From: Glycomyces albidus
GTDB taxonomy: Bacteria > Actinomycetota > Actinomycetes > Mycobacteriales > Micromonosporaceae
Direction: 5' to 3'
Assembly: GCF_009451885.1 (NCBI RefSeq)
Contig: NZ_WIAO01000003.1
Span: 1-64,000 of the forward strand
Length of the DNA stretch: 64,000 nucleotides
This document shows, in pieces, positions 35,674 through 44,787 of this stretch. Made by a program: the position numbers and the translations under genes. Each line of letters opens with the position of its first letter. The first letter of the stretch is position 1. The notes below the pieces were generated by a model, which searched no databases, was not told the origin of the DNA, and saw only the letters and a list, made by a program, of their open reading frames with translations.

Positions 35674-35709
35674 ACTGAAGGCCCGGGGCGGTCGCCCCGG
35701 GCCTTCAGT
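35674..35709. terminator. Bidirectional terminator hairpin
   Basis: A perfect 17-bp inverted repeat starting ACTGAAGGCC (35674-35690 and 35693-35709) lies between the convergent hydrolase and oxidoreductase-fusion genes. The stem is GC-rich in the middle with A/T-containing ends, so it can end transcripts from both sides. Confidence 0.8.
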
Positions 35710-35730
35710 ATGTCCACATTGCTCGTTCGC

Positions 35731-37305
35731 CTACATGTCGCGGTAGCGCTTGGCGGCCTTCAGCGCCGGTTCCAGGATCTCCGGCGTGAGCCGCCGCGGC
35801 GCCGGAGCCGGCTCGCCCCAGGTGAACGGCGCGGAGAAGTACAGGCCGTACGCGGGCGTGTCGCGCTGGTAGCGCCAGCCCTCGGCGAGCGGCCCGACGT
35901 CGTACGCGTCGTAGCCGAGCTCGTCGAGCAGGTCCGTCGCCGTCCGCTTCGCCGCCGCGTCGTCCCCGGCGATCGCGAGGAGCGAGCGCTCGGGGTGGCC
36001 GGACGGGCGGGCCAGCTCGACCACGTGGTCCTGGAAGATGTTGTTGAACGCCTTGATCACGAACGACTCCGGCAGGTGCGCCTGGAGCAGCTCGCTCACG
36101 GTGGTCGACTCGTCGTCGAGCTCCGGGATCTGCCCGTCGCGCTGCGGGTAGTAGTTGTTCGTGTCGAAGACGACCTTCCCGCGCAGCTCCTCGACCGGGA
36201 CGCTCCGGTACGCGTGCAGCGGGATGCTGACGACCGCGATGTCGGCCGCCGCGGCGGCCTCCGCCGGGGTCGCGGCGGCGGCGTTCGGCCCGAGCTCAGC
36301 CACCAGGTCCGCCAGGGTCTCGGGCCCGCGGCTGTTGCTCAGGACCACGCGGTGCCCCGCCTTGACCGCGAGGCGCGCGATGGCGCCGCCGATGTTGCCG
36401 CTGCCGATGAATCCGATTGTGCTCATACCCGTCAGTAACCAGCGTGCGGCGGCCGGAATTCCGGTCGCCGCGGTGTTCTGCGCCATGCCCGCGGCCGTCA
36501 GGCGCCCGGTGAGCAGGATCCACGCGCACACGGCCGCCAGCGGGGCCGACTCCAGCAGGTTCACCTGCCAGCCCGCGAATCCGCCCTGCTCGACCAGCAG
36601 CGGATGCCCGAACGTCCCGATGACCAGGTTGTTCCCGGCGTGCGCGAGGCACGCGACCCAGACGCTCCCCGAGCGCAGGAACAGCCACGCGAGCACGATC
36701 GCCTGGAGCATGATCTGCGCCGTCCACGTCACGATCGTCAGGGCTTCGTCGCCGCCGCCGGCGTAGTCCGTGAACACCAGCGGGTAATGCCATGCGGCCC
36801 AGATGAAACCGGTGATGAGCGCCGCCGAGAGCGGCCCCCGGCCGACCCGCTGCTGGAGGTAGCCCCGCCAGCCGAACTCCTCGCCCCAGAAGACCGGCAT
36901 CGCCGCGATCGGGGCCGCGAGCGCGATCCCCAGCACCGCCGCCCATGGCAGATCGGCGCCGAACACGAGCTCCGGCACCGCCGCGAAGTCCGGACGGTAC
37001 CCGGCCAGTGCGGCGGCGAGCCCGATCGCGGCCGCGAGCACCGCGACCGGCCCGATCCACGCGATCAGGTAGTACCTCTTCGCCGGCCGCAGGCGCAGGC
37101 GGCCCCCGGCGTCCCCGAACCCCTCCTTGGTCACCCACTTGCGGACCGCCAGTGCCGCGATCGCCGGGGCGAACGCCACCGGGATCTGCAGGAGCGGGTT
37201 CATGAGCGACCCGTCGAGCACGAAGAAGATGAACGCGATGCCGCCCCAGGCGACCCCGAAGGCGATGAGCAGATAGGCGATGACGCCGTTTCGACTGTGT
37301 CCCAT
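35731..37305 (-). CDS. CPBP membrane protease fused in frame to an F420/NADP oxidoreductase-like domain
   Basis: One open frame of 524 residues. Residues 1-270 are a CPBP (CAAX protease/bacteriocin-processing) intramembrane protease: several hydrophobic helices, WGEEFGWRGYLQQR with the catalytic Glu-Glu, FIWAAWHYPLVF and CLAHAGNNLV. A 20-residue linker (GMAQNTAATGIPAAARWLLT) leads to MSTIGFIGSGNIGGAIARLAVKAGH, a complete NADP-binding F420-oxidoreductase-like domain (Rossmann GSGNIG, FDTNNYYPQRDG, FVIKAFNNI). The second domain could be translated separately from ATG 36426, where only a weak ribosome site is visible, giving 231 residues, its family's normal size. Either a real fusion or two genes whose spacer has no stop. 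Confidence 0.72.
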   Translation of the reverse strand: MGHSRNGVIAYLLIAFGVAWGGIAFIFFVLDGSLMNPLLQIPVAFAPAIAALAVRKWVTKEGFGDAGGRLRLRPAKRYYLIAWIGPVAVLAAAIGLAAALAGYRPDFAAVPELVFGADLPWAAVLGIALAAPIAAMPVFWGEEFGWRGYLQQRVGRGPLSAALITGFIWAAWHYPLVFTDYAGGGDEALTIVTWTAQIMLQAIVLAWLFLRSGSVWVACLAHAGNNLVIGTFGHPLLVEQGGFAGWQVNLLESAPLAAVCAWILLTGRLTAAGMAQNTAATGIPAAARWLLTGMSTIGFIGSGNIGGAIARLAVKAGHRVVLSNSRGPETLADLVAELGPNAAAATPAEAAAAADIAVVSIPLHAYRSVPVEELRGKVVFDTNNYYPQRDGQIPELDDESTTVSELLQAHLPESFVIKAFNNIFQDHVVELARPSGHPERSLLAIAGDDAAAKRTATDLLDELGYDAYDVGPLAEGWRYQRDTPAYGLYFSAPFTWGEPAPAPRRLTPEILEPALKAAKRYRDM

Positions 37306-37435
37306 GGCTACAGGCAACCACCGGCGCGGCCCCCGGTCACTACGCCTGGACATCGACTTCGGGTATGCCCAGCCATACCCCCGGACTACGGGCAGACCCA
37401 TTGGCCGGGGCCGGCGCGGCGATTACGGTGGCCGC

Positions 37436-38752
37436 ATGGACGAACCGCGGACCGCGCTGGAGGCGCTCGGGCGGCGCCGCCTCCCGGTCAGTGCGTGGCC
37501 GTGGCGGGCCGCGCTCCACCTGCTCACCGTCGCGCCGCTCGCGGCCGCCGCCTTCGCCGTGCTCGGCGTCCCCTGGGTCGTCCTGGCCGCACGCCTGGCC
37601 GGCGGCGGCGCCGGCATCGGCGAGGCCGCCGTCCTCATGCTCGTCGGCATCGCCCTGATCGCCGTGCTCGGCCCGCTCGTCTCGGCGCCGCTGGCCCGCG
37701 CCGCCCGGCGCGGGCTGCGCCGCGTGGACCACCGCCGGATCGACCCGCGCCCGCGGCCCCCGGGGCCGTGGCTGCGCACCCGGTACACCGATCCCGGCGC
37801 CCGGCTCGAGACCGCCTATGCGTGCCTGATCGCCTTCGCCTCGCCCGTGCTCGTCCTCGCCGTGCCGCTGACCGTCGTGCTCGCGGGCACGTTCGTCGCG
37901 AGCCCGGTCCTGGTGCTGGCGCAGCGCCCGGGAGACCTCCCGGTGGCCTTGGCGTTCGGGCAGGTCAGCACGGTCGGGCAGACCTTGCCTTACGTGAGCG
38001 CCGGCCTGGTCCTGCTCGCGGCGCTGCCGTACCTGGCGACGCTCCTGGCCGGCGTCCACGGCGCCGCGGCCCGCGCGCTCCTGACCGGCGCCCCGGACGA
38101 GGACCTGCGGGCCGAACTGGTGGAGGTGTCGCGCTCGCGCACCCGGCTCGCCGACGCGTTCGAGGCCGAGCGGCTGCGGATCGAACGCGACCTGCACGAC
38201 GGCGCCCAGCAGCGGCTCGTCGGCCTCACCCTCAAGCTCGGGCTGGCCCGCCTCGACCTGCCGCCCGGATCGCCCGCCGCCGCCACCGTGGGGGAGGCCC
38301 ACGACCAGGCGAAGCACCTCATGGCCGAGCTGCGCGAACTCATCCACGGCATCCGGCCGCAGATCCTCACCGACCTCGGGCTCGCGGCGGCCCTCGGCGA
38401 GCTCGCCGACGCCTCGCCCGTGCCGGTCACCGTGGACGCCCGCCTCGACGGGCGGCTGCCCGGGCAGGTCGAGCACACCGCGTACTTCGTCGCGGCCGAG
38501 GCGCTCACCAACGTCGCCCGGCACAGCGGCGCCGCCTCGGCCCGGGTCACCGCCCGCGTCCGCGACGGACTGCTCACTGTGGACGTCGCCGACGACGGTC
38601 GCGGCGGTGCCGACCCCGGCCTCGGCACCGGGCTCACCGGACTCGCCGACCGCGTGGCGGTCACCGGTGGGAGAATGCTGCTGTCAAGCCCGGCCGGAGG
38701 GCCGACCGTCCTTCGCGTGGAGTTGCCGTGCAACGAGAACCGATCCGCGTAG
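37436..38752 (+). CDS. Two-component sensor histidine kinase (HisKA_3)
   Basis: A 438-residue kinase. The N-terminal half holds four or more membrane helices (near residues 25-45, 60-85, 130-165 and 185-215) with little extracellular sequence. The dimerisation domain contains ERDLHDGAQQRLVGL with His254 as phosphorylation site. The ATPase has EALTNVARHSGA (N box) and VADDGRGG. This is the NarL-partner kinase class; the loop-poor membrane part suggests it senses something in or at the membrane. Its 3' end overlaps the response-regulator gene by 25 bases. Confidence 0.9.
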   Translation: MDEPRTALEALGRRRLPVSAWPWRAALHLLTVAPLAAAAFAVLGVPWVVLAARLAGGGAGIGEAAVLMLVGIALIAVLGPLVSAPLARAARRGLRRVDHRRIDPRPRPPGPWLRTRYTDPGARLETAYACLIAFASPVLVLAVPLTVVLAGTFVASPVLVLAQRPGDLPVALAFGQVSTVGQTLPYVSAGLVLLAALPYLATLLAGVHGAAARALLTGAPDEDLRAELVEVSRSRTRLADAFEAERLRIERDLHDGAQQRLVGLTLKLGLARLDLPPGSPAAATVGEAHDQAKHLMAELRELIHGIRPQILTDLGLAAALGELADASPVPVTVDARLDGRLPGQVEHTAYFVAAEALTNVARHSGAASARVTARVRDGLLTVDVADDGRGGADPGLGTGLTGLADRVAVTGGRMLLSSPAGGPTVLRVELPCNENRSA

Positions 38753-39384
38753 TCCTCGCCGAGGACGGGGTCCTCCTGCGCGAGGGCCTCGCCGGGCTCT
38801 TCGACCGCTTCGGATTCCAGGTGGCCGCCGCGGTCGGCGACGCCGACGCCCTGAAGCGCGCGGTGGCCGAGCACCGGCCCGGCCTGGTCGTCACCGACAT
38901 CCGCATGCCCCCGGGCTTCACCGACGAGGGCCTGCGCGCCGCCGTCGAGCTGCGCGAGGCGGACCCGGACCTGCCGGTCGTGGTCCTCAGCCAGTACGTG
39001 CAGCACCGCTACGCCGCCGACCTGCTCGGCTCCGGCGGCGGGCGCGGCATCGGCTACCTGCTCAAGGACCGCGTAGTCGACGTCGAGGAGTTCATCGACG
39101 CGCTCGAACGGGTCGCGGCCGGCGGCACCGCCGTCGACCCCCAGGTGGTCAGCCAACTCCTGCGCCGCCGCCGCGACCCGCTCTCGGCGCTGACCGCCCG
39201 CGAGCGCGACGTGCTCGCGCTCATCGCGGAGGGCCGCTCGAACGCCGCCGTCGCCCGGCTCCTGCACGTCTCCGAGGCGGCGGTCGGCAAGCACGTCGGC
39301 GCCATCCTCGCGAAGCTCGACCTGCCGCAGACCGAGGACACGAACCGCCGGGTCCTGGCCGTCCTCGCGTACCTGCGGGGCTAG
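38728..39384 (+). CDS. NarL/LuxR-type response regulator
   Basis: A 218-residue response regulator. The receiver has VVLAEDGVLLREGL (acidic pocket), VVTDIRMPPG with phospho-acceptor Asp57, VVLSQY and YLLKDR (conserved Lys). The C-terminal LuxR helix-turn-helix reads LTARERDVLALIAEGRSNAAVARLLHVSEAAVGKHV. The GTG start at 38728 lies inside the kinase gene, so the pair is translationally coupled. Its targets are unknown. The divergent membrane-protease fusion is a possible one, since the shared upstream region is short. Confidence 0.9.
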   Translation: MQREPIRVVLAEDGVLLREGLAGLFDRFGFQVAAAVGDADALKRAVAEHRPGLVVTDIRMPPGFTDEGLRAAVELREADPDLPVVVLSQYVQHRYAADLLGSGGGRGIGYLLKDRVVDVEEFIDALERVAAGGTAVDPQVVSQLLRRRRDPLSALTARERDVLALIAEGRSNAAVARLLHVSEAAVGKHVGAILAKLDLPQTEDTNRRVLAVLAYLRG

Positions 39385-39647
39385 CGGCTGGCCGGTGCAA
39401 GCTGCCCGCCGCTCGCGGCCGGGTCCGGCCGCCGGGTACGGCGCCGCTGTCCGGGCCGCCCTCCGCAGCCTCGGCGGCGCTCGCCACCCGCGTGGCGTTC
39501 GGCCAGGAGGACCGGCCCGCCTCGGCCGGATTCTCGAGGACGGTCCCCGGCCGTCCCAGAACGCGAGGAAGGCGCTTGACCGGCTCGCGACTTTATGCTT
39601 AAAATCCCGGGCGGTGCCCAGGCCCGGGACGGATTGGAGGGCGGCTC

Positions 39648-40685
39648 ATGAGCGGAACGCCCGATGCGGGCCGCAAGGCCAGCATGGCCGACGTCGCCGA
39701 CCGCGCCGGCGTCTCGGTCATGACCGTCTCGAACGTCATCAACCGCCCCGAGGTCGTCACCGAGGCCACCCGCGCGAAAGTCGACGCCGCGATGCGCGAA
39801 CTGCGCTACCGCAACAACCTCGTCGCCCGCAGCCTCCGGCTCGCCCAGCCCCGGCAGATCGGCTACGTGCTCCCCGCGCCCGACGCCGCCGGCAACCAGT
39901 ACATGGACGTGTTCCTCCACGACCTCGCCGGCGCCTGCCAGGCCGCCGACCGCAACCTCACGCTCATCCCGCAGCGCGACACCGAGGCGCTCATGACCGT
40001 GTGCGAGGACCTGTACTTCGGCCAGTCCGTCGCCGGGTTCGTCATCTCGAACGTCGGCTCCGACGACCCGCGGCCGGTCGAACTCCACCGGCGCGGCATC
40101 CCCTTCGCCGCCTACGGCCGCTCCGGCGAGGCGTTCGCGAGCCCGTGGAGCTGGGCCGAAGGCGATGCGGCCCTGGGCATCGAGACCGCCGTCGAGCACG
40201 TCCACGAGCGCGGCCACCGCGAACTCGCGTTCGTCGGCGCCAACCGCGCCAGCGTGACCGGCGTCGAACGCGAGACGGGCTACCGCGACGCCTGCCGCCG
40301 CCTCGGACTCGACTCGTCGGCCACCGGCGACCGGATCGTCTCCTCCGGCAGCGACCTCGCCTCCGGCGTCCGCATCGCCGCCGACCTCCTCGACTCGCCC
40401 TCGCCGCCGACCGCGATCATCTGCACCTCCGACCAGCTCGCCGCCGGCGCCGTGATCACCATCCAGGCCCGCGGCCTCGCCCCCGGCCGAGACGTGGCCG
40501 TCACCGGCTACGACGACACCCCGCTGACCTCGTTCGGCCCCGTCGGCATCACCTCCGTCCGCCAGCAGTCCGCCGCGATCGCCGCCGAACTCGTGCGGCT
40601 CGTCATCACCCGCCCCGAAGCGCCCGAGCACGTCCTCCTGCCGCCGACGCTCACCGTCCGCTCCAGCACGGACCCCGACGCATGA
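39648..40685 (+). CDS. LacI-family transcriptional regulator
   Basis: A 345-residue regulator with the N-terminal LacI helix-turn-helix [32 protein letters not shown] and a periplasmic-binding-protein-like sensor domain ([34 protein letters not shown]). A GGAGGG site precedes the ATG. It is followed in the same direction by a ThuA/dehydrogenase operon with an inverted repeat ahead of it (40710-40723), so it is the likely repressor of that sugar-use operon. Confidence 0.9.
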   Translation: MSGTPDAGRKASMADVADRAGVSVMTVSNVINRPEVVTEATRAKVDAAMRELRYRNNLVARSLRLAQPRQIGYVLPAPDAAGNQYMDVFLHDLAGACQAADRNLTLIPQRDTEALMTVCEDLYFGQSVAGFVISNVGSDDPRPVELHRRGIPFAAYGRSGEAFASPWSWAEGDAALGIETAVEHVHERGHRELAFVGANRASVTGVERETGYRDACRRLGLDSSATGDRIVSSGSDLASGVRIAADLLDSPSPPTAIICTSDQLAAGAVITIQARGLAPGRDVAVTGYDDTPLTSFGPVGITSVRQQSAAIAAELVRLVITRPEAPEHVLLPPTLTVRSSTDPDA

Positions 40686-40709
40686 ACGAAACCCTTGCGG
40701 CCCAACGAT

Positions 40710-40723
40710 TTGTAAGCTCACAA
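40710..40723. promoter_or_regulatory. LacI-type operator before the ThuA operon
   Basis: TTGTAAGCTCACAA is a 14-base inverted repeat with one mismatched pair and an AGCT centre, flanked by A/T (ATTTGTAAGCTCACAATT). It lies between the LacI gene and the ThuA-domain gene, 33 bases before the ATG. Confidence 0.6.
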
Positions 40724-40755
40724 TTCGCGGAACACCCATAAAGGAGCACCACCGC

Positions 40756-41526
40756 ATGTCCACCGCACCGATCCGCACCGTCATCTGGGGCGAGAACCGC
40801 CACGAGCAGGTCGAGCCGTCCGTCGCCGAGCGCTACCCCGACGGCATGCACGGCGCCATCGCCAAAGGCGTCGGCGAATGGCTCGGCGACAAGGCCGTCA
40901 TCACCACCCACACCCTCGACGAGCCCGAGCACGGCCTGACCTCCGACGTCCTCGACGAGACCGACGTCCTCGTCTGGTGGGGCCACGCCGCCCACGGCGA
41001 GGTCGCCGACGAGGTCGTCGACCGCGTCCACCGCCACGTCCTCGCCGGCATGGGCCTCGTCGTCCTCCACTCCGGACACTGGTCGAAGATCTTCACGAAG
41101 CTCATGGGCACCACCTGCACGCTGCGCTGGCGCAGCGAGCACGACCGCGAACTCGTGTGGACCGTGAACCCGCAGCACCCGATCGCGCGCGGCATCCCGA
41201 ACCCGATCGTCATCCCCGAGCAGGAGATGTACGGCGAGTACTTCGACGTCCCCACCCCCGACGAGCTCATCTTCATCTCCGGCTTCACCGGCGGCGAGGT
41301 CTTCCGCTCCGGCATGACCTACCGCCGCGGCTTCGGCCGGATCTTCTACTTCAGCCCCGGCGACCAGGACTTCCCCGTCTACCACCACCCGGACGTCAAC
41401 CACGTGATCGCCAACGGCATCGAATGGGCCCGCCCCGACCGCGAGCGCGAGACGCCGACCCTGCTGCGCTACGACACCGACGACTTCTTCAACGGCCAGG
41501 GGTACCGGGGAGCGTTCGAGCGATGA
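40756..41526 (+). CDS. ThuA-domain protein (trehalose-utilisation type)
   Basis: A 256-residue ThuA-like protein: [58 protein letters not shown]. The fold is glutamine-amidotransferase-like. ThuA of rhizobia takes part in the keto-trehalose route, and such proteins are often encoded with Gfo/Idh/MocA dehydrogenases. Here the next two genes are such dehydrogenases and all are coupled, so an oxidised-sugar pathway is likely, although the substrate is not established. AAAGGAG precedes the ATG. Confidence 0.88.
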   Translation: MSTAPIRTVIWGENRHEQVEPSVAERYPDGMHGAIAKGVGEWLGDKAVITTHTLDEPEHGLTSDVLDETDVLVWWGHAAHGEVADEVVDRVHRHVLAGMGLVVLHSGHWSKIFTKLMGTTCTLRWRSEHDRELVWTVNPQHPIARGIPNPIVIPEQEMYGEYFDVPTPDELIFISGFTGGEVFRSGMTYRRGFGRIFYFSPGDQDFPVYHHPDVNHVIANGIEWARPDRERETPTLLRYDTDDFFNGQGYRGAFER

Positions 41527-42641
41527 GCTTCCGCACCATCGACACCGAAGGGCCCCTTCGCCTCGTCGTGGCCGGCGCGGGCGGGATGGGCCGGGCCTGG
41601 AACCGGAACATCGCCGAGAGCCCGGACGCCGAACTCGTCGGCATCGCCGACCTCTTCCCGGAGGCAGCCGCGTCGGCCGCCGCCGAGACCGGCATCGAGG
41701 GCCTCGCCACCGGCACGGACGCGATCGAACTGGCGCGGCGAACCGGCGCCGACGCGATCGTGAACGCGACCATCCCCGAAGCGCACCACCCGGTCACGAT
41801 CGCCGCCCTCAACGCAGGGCTGCCCGTGCTGGGGGAGAAGCCCGTAGCCGCCACCGTGGCCGAAGGACTCTCACTCGCGGCCGCCGCCCAGCACACCGGC
41901 CAGCTCTTCATGGTCAGCCAGAACCGCCGCTACCACCCGGCGCTCCACAAGGCCAAGCAGCGGCTCGCCGGGCTCGGTACGGTCGGCATCGTCTCGGTCG
42001 ACTTCTTCCAGTCGCCGCACTTCGGCGGCTTCCGCGACGAGATGGACAGCCCGCTCCTGCTCGACATGGCCATCCACCAGTTCGACATGGCCCGCTACCT
42101 CCTCGACGCCGACCCCGTCTCGGTCTCCTGCGAGGAGTACAACCCGGCCTGGAGCTGGTACCGGGGCGACGCGGCCGCGAACGCGGTCTTCGCCATGGAA
42201 GGCGGCGCCCGGTTCACGTTCAACGGATCCTGGTGCAGCCCCGGCCACGAGACCTCCTGGAACGGCTCCTGGCGGATCTCGGCCGAGCGCGGCACGGTCC
42301 TGTGGGACGGCGAGCACGACCCGGTCGCCGCCCCCGACGAGCCCTTCGAACCCGGATCGGACCACGGCCGGGACATCGCGGGCTCCCTGCGGCAGTTCAT
42401 CGCCGCGCTGCGCACCGGGCGGGAACCGATGGGGCGTGTGCACGCGAACATCATGAGCCTCGCTATGGTCGAGGCCGCGACGCAGAGCGCGTCGCAGGGG
42501 CGGCGGGTCGCGATCGACGACGTGCTCGACCGCTCCTACGGCGCCGCGCTCGCGGCCGAGCGCGACCCGGAGGTGCTCGCCGTCCTGAAATCGTGGTCTT
42601 CCGTGCGGGAGGCCCTGAGCTCTACAGAGGAGCGACAGTGA
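41523..42641 (+). CDS. Gfo/Idh/MocA-family sugar oxidoreductase
   Basis: A 372-residue NAD(P)-dependent dehydrogenase. [16 protein letters not shown] is the Rossmann turn, GEKPVA the EKP motif with the catalytic Lys, and [16 protein letters not shown] the active-site helix with its His. The ATG overlaps the ThuA stop (ATGA). Probably oxidises a sugar or inositol-type substrate together with the downstream paralogue. Confidence 0.9.
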   Translation: MSFRTIDTEGPLRLVVAGAGGMGRAWNRNIAESPDAELVGIADLFPEAAASAAAETGIEGLATGTDAIELARRTGADAIVNATIPEAHHPVTIAALNAGLPVLGEKPVAATVAEGLSLAAAAQHTGQLFMVSQNRRYHPALHKAKQRLAGLGTVGIVSVDFFQSPHFGGFRDEMDSPLLLDMAIHQFDMARYLLDADPVSVSCEEYNPAWSWYRGDAAANAVFAMEGGARFTFNGSWCSPGHETSWNGSWRISAERGTVLWDGEHDPVAAPDEPFEPGSDHGRDIAGSLRQFIAALRTGREPMGRVHANIMSLAMVEAATQSASQGRRVAIDDVLDRSYGAALAAERDPEVLAVLKSWSSVREALSSTEERQ

Positions 42642-43804
42642 CTGAATCCCTCAACGTCGGCATGGTCGGCTACGCCTTCATGGGCGCGGCCCACTCGCAC
42701 GCGTGGCGCACCGCGCCGCGCTTCTTCGACCTGCCGCTCGCGCCGCGGATGACCGCGCTGGCCGGGCGCGACGCCGAGCGGGTCGCCGCGGCCGCGACGA
42801 AGCTCGGCTGGGACTCCGTCGAGACCGACTGGCGCCGGCTCGTCGAACGCGACGACATCGACCTCATCGACATCTGCGTCCCCGGGAACCTGCACGCCGA
42901 GATCGCGATCGCCGCGCTCGAGGCGGGCAAGCACGTGCTGTGCGAGAAGCCCCTGGCGAACTCCGTCGACGAGGCCGAGCAGATGACCGCCGCCGCCGAG
43001 GCCGCCAAAGCCAAAGGCGCCCTTGCCATGTGCGGCTTCAGCTACCGGCGCACCCCGGCGCTGTCGCTCGCGAAGCGCCTGGTCGAATCCGGCGCGCTCG
43101 GGTCGATCCGCCACGTGCGCGCCCAGTACCTCCAGGACTGGCTCACCGACGAGAACGCGCCCCTGACCTGGCGCCTCGACAAGTCCAAGTCCGGTTCGGG
43201 GTCGCTGGGCGACATCGGCGCGCACATCATCGACGCGGCGCAGTGGATCGCGGGCGCGAACGTCACCGGCGTGTCGGCGATCCTCGAGACCTTCGTCAAG
43301 GAGCGCCCGGTCGGCGGCGACTTCGTCGGCCTCGGCGGCCACGGCGGCACGGACGGCCCGCGCGGACCGGTCACCGTCGACGACGCGGCGGCCTTCACCG
43401 CCCGCTTCTCCGACGGCGCGATCGGCGTCTTCGAGGCCACCCGCTTCGCCCTCGGCCGCAAGAACGCGATGCGCCTGGAACTCAACGGCTCCAAGGCGTC
43501 CATCGCGTTCGACTTCGAGGACATGAACTCGCTGTGGTTCTACGACTCGGCCGACGGACCGAACTCCGGTTTCCGCAAGATCCAGGCCACCGAGCCCGAG
43601 CACCCGTACACCGGCAACTGGTGGCCCGTCGGCCACGGCCTCGGCTACGAGCACGCCTTCACGCACCAGGTCGTCGACCTCACCAACGCGATCGCGGCCG
43701 GCGAGCAGCCGACCCCGTCGTTCGCCGACGCCCTCCAGGTCCAGCGCGTCCTGGCCGCGGTCGAGGCCAGCGCCGGCGACGAGAGCCGCTGGACCGCGGT
43801 GTAG
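42638..43804 (+). CDS. Gfo/Idh/MocA-family sugar oxidoreductase, second copy
   Basis: A 388-residue dehydrogenase from a GTG overlapping the preceding stop (GTGA). It has the glycine-rich GMVGYAFMGAAHSHAW start, CEKPLANS (EKP motif) and SGSLGDIGAHIIDAAQWI (the DIGxHxxD active-site signature). It is only distantly similar to the upstream enzyme, so the two probably act on different intermediates, for example oxidation and re-reduction of a keto-sugar. A hairpin ends the operon. Confidence 0.9.
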   Translation: MTESLNVGMVGYAFMGAAHSHAWRTAPRFFDLPLAPRMTALAGRDAERVAAAATKLGWDSVETDWRRLVERDDIDLIDICVPGNLHAEIAIAALEAGKHVLCEKPLANSVDEAEQMTAAAEAAKAKGALAMCGFSYRRTPALSLAKRLVESGALGSIRHVRAQYLQDWLTDENAPLTWRLDKSKSGSGSLGDIGAHIIDAAQWIAGANVTGVSAILETFVKERPVGGDFVGLGGHGGTDGPRGPVTVDDAAAFTARFSDGAIGVFEATRFALGRKNAMRLELNGSKASIAFDFEDMNSLWFYDSADGPNSGFRKIQATEPEHPYTGNWWPVGHGLGYEHAFTHQVVDLTNAIAAGEQPTPSFADALQVQRVLAAVEASAGDESRWTAV

Positions 43805-43916
43805 CGCACGCTCGGTCGGCCGCCCCCGCGGCGGCACCGCATGACCGGCCGGACTGGCGTGGCCGTCCGCGGGCGACCGTCCGGACCGGCCGCCTGCGGC
43901 GACCGTCCGACGCAGC

Positions 43917-43950
43917 GGGCCCGTTCACCCGAAACCGGGTGGACGGGCCC
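43917..43950. terminator. Hairpin after the ThuA operon
   Basis: GGGCCCGTTCACCC (43917-43930) and GGGTGGACGGGCCC (43937-43950) pair over 14 positions with one T-G pair and a six-base loop. It lies between the operon and the exonuclease gene. Confidence 0.7.
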
Positions 43951-43965
43951 TCTACGCTCCAAGGC

Positions 43966-44529
43966 ATGGACCCTGCGAACACCCTGCTCAACGTCGTCGA
44001 CGTCGAGGCGACCTGCTGGGAGGGACAGCCTCCGGCGGGCGCCCTCAGCGAGATCATCGAGATCGGACTGACCGTGGTCGACCTCGCCGCCCGGGAACGG
44101 ATCTCCAAGCACCGGATCCTGGTCCGGCCCCGCCGCTCCCGCGTCAGCGAGTTCTGCACCGAACTGACCGGCCTCACCCAGGCCGAAGTGGACACGGGCG
44201 TCGAGTACGCCGAAGCCTGCCGGATCCTCACCGCCGAGCACCGCGCCGACTCCCGCCCGTGGGCGAGCTGGGGCGATTACGACCGCAAGCAGTTCGAACG
44301 CCAGTGCAAGGCCACCGGTACCCGCTACCCGTTCGGCAGCCGCCACGCCAACGTCAAGCTCCGCTTCACCGAGGCCCGCGGCCTCAAGCGCCGCCCCGGC
44401 ATGGCCGAAGCCCTCGCCATCGCCGGCCTCCCCCTCGAAGGCCGCCACCACAGCGGCGCCGACGACGCCTGGAACATCGCCGCCCTCGTCCTCGGACTGG
44501 TCGAGACGGGCCACTGGCCCGAGGCCTGA
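43966..44529 (+). CDS. DEDDh 3'-5' exonuclease (KapD/ERI1-like)
   Basis: A 187-residue exonuclease. The DEDDh residues are visible: Asp12 and Glu14 in NVVDVEATCW, Asp in SWGDYDRKQF, and His/Asp in HHSGADDAWNIA. The family includes KapD and ERI1-type RNA exonucleases; the single-domain size fits a stand-alone trimming enzyme. The ATG at 43966 directly follows AAGGC, a weak ribosome site. Confidence 0.87.
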   Translation: MDPANTLLNVVDVEATCWEGQPPAGALSEIIEIGLTVVDLAARERISKHRILVRPRRSRVSEFCTELTGLTQAEVDTGVEYAEACRILTAEHRADSRPWASWGDYDRKQFERQCKATGTRYPFGSRHANVKLRFTEARGLKRRPGMAEALAIAGLPLEGRHHSGADDAWNIAALVLGLVETGHWPEA

Positions 44530-44700
44530 ACCGCCCGGCCGCGACCTCCGTGCCGTGCCCGCCGATCCCCGCCGCTCCACCGGACCGCCCCTTCGAGCCG
44601 CTCCAGCGGACCGCGCCTTCGGACCGCGCCACGGACAACGGTTGTGATTCGCACGGCGACACCCTGCACGTCCCGCCGCCGCACCGCTATCCTCGTCGGC

Positions 44701-44787
44701 ATGGACGAATCACCCAGTCATAAACCCTGGCTCACCTCGAAGCAGCCGCTGCCGGACCCGGCACCGCCGCAGCGAGGTGAGCGATGA
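44701..44787 (+). CDS. 28-residue leader peptide coupled to CorC/CNNM gene
   Basis: ATG at 44701 encodes a Pro-rich 28-residue peptide (MDESPSHKPWLTSKQPLP, ending PPQRGER). Its stop overlaps the ATG of the membrane-protein gene (ATGA). No family is known. Because the overlap is exact, it probably serves to couple or tune translation of the downstream gene. Whether the peptide itself acts is unknown. Confidence 0.4.
   Translation: MDESPSHKPWLTSKQPLPDPAPPQRGER

Noticed and set aside
39594-39607. A/T-rich TTTATGCTTAAAAT as a LacI autoregulation site
   Set aside because: Symmetry is weak and it shares little with the better site at 40710-40723.
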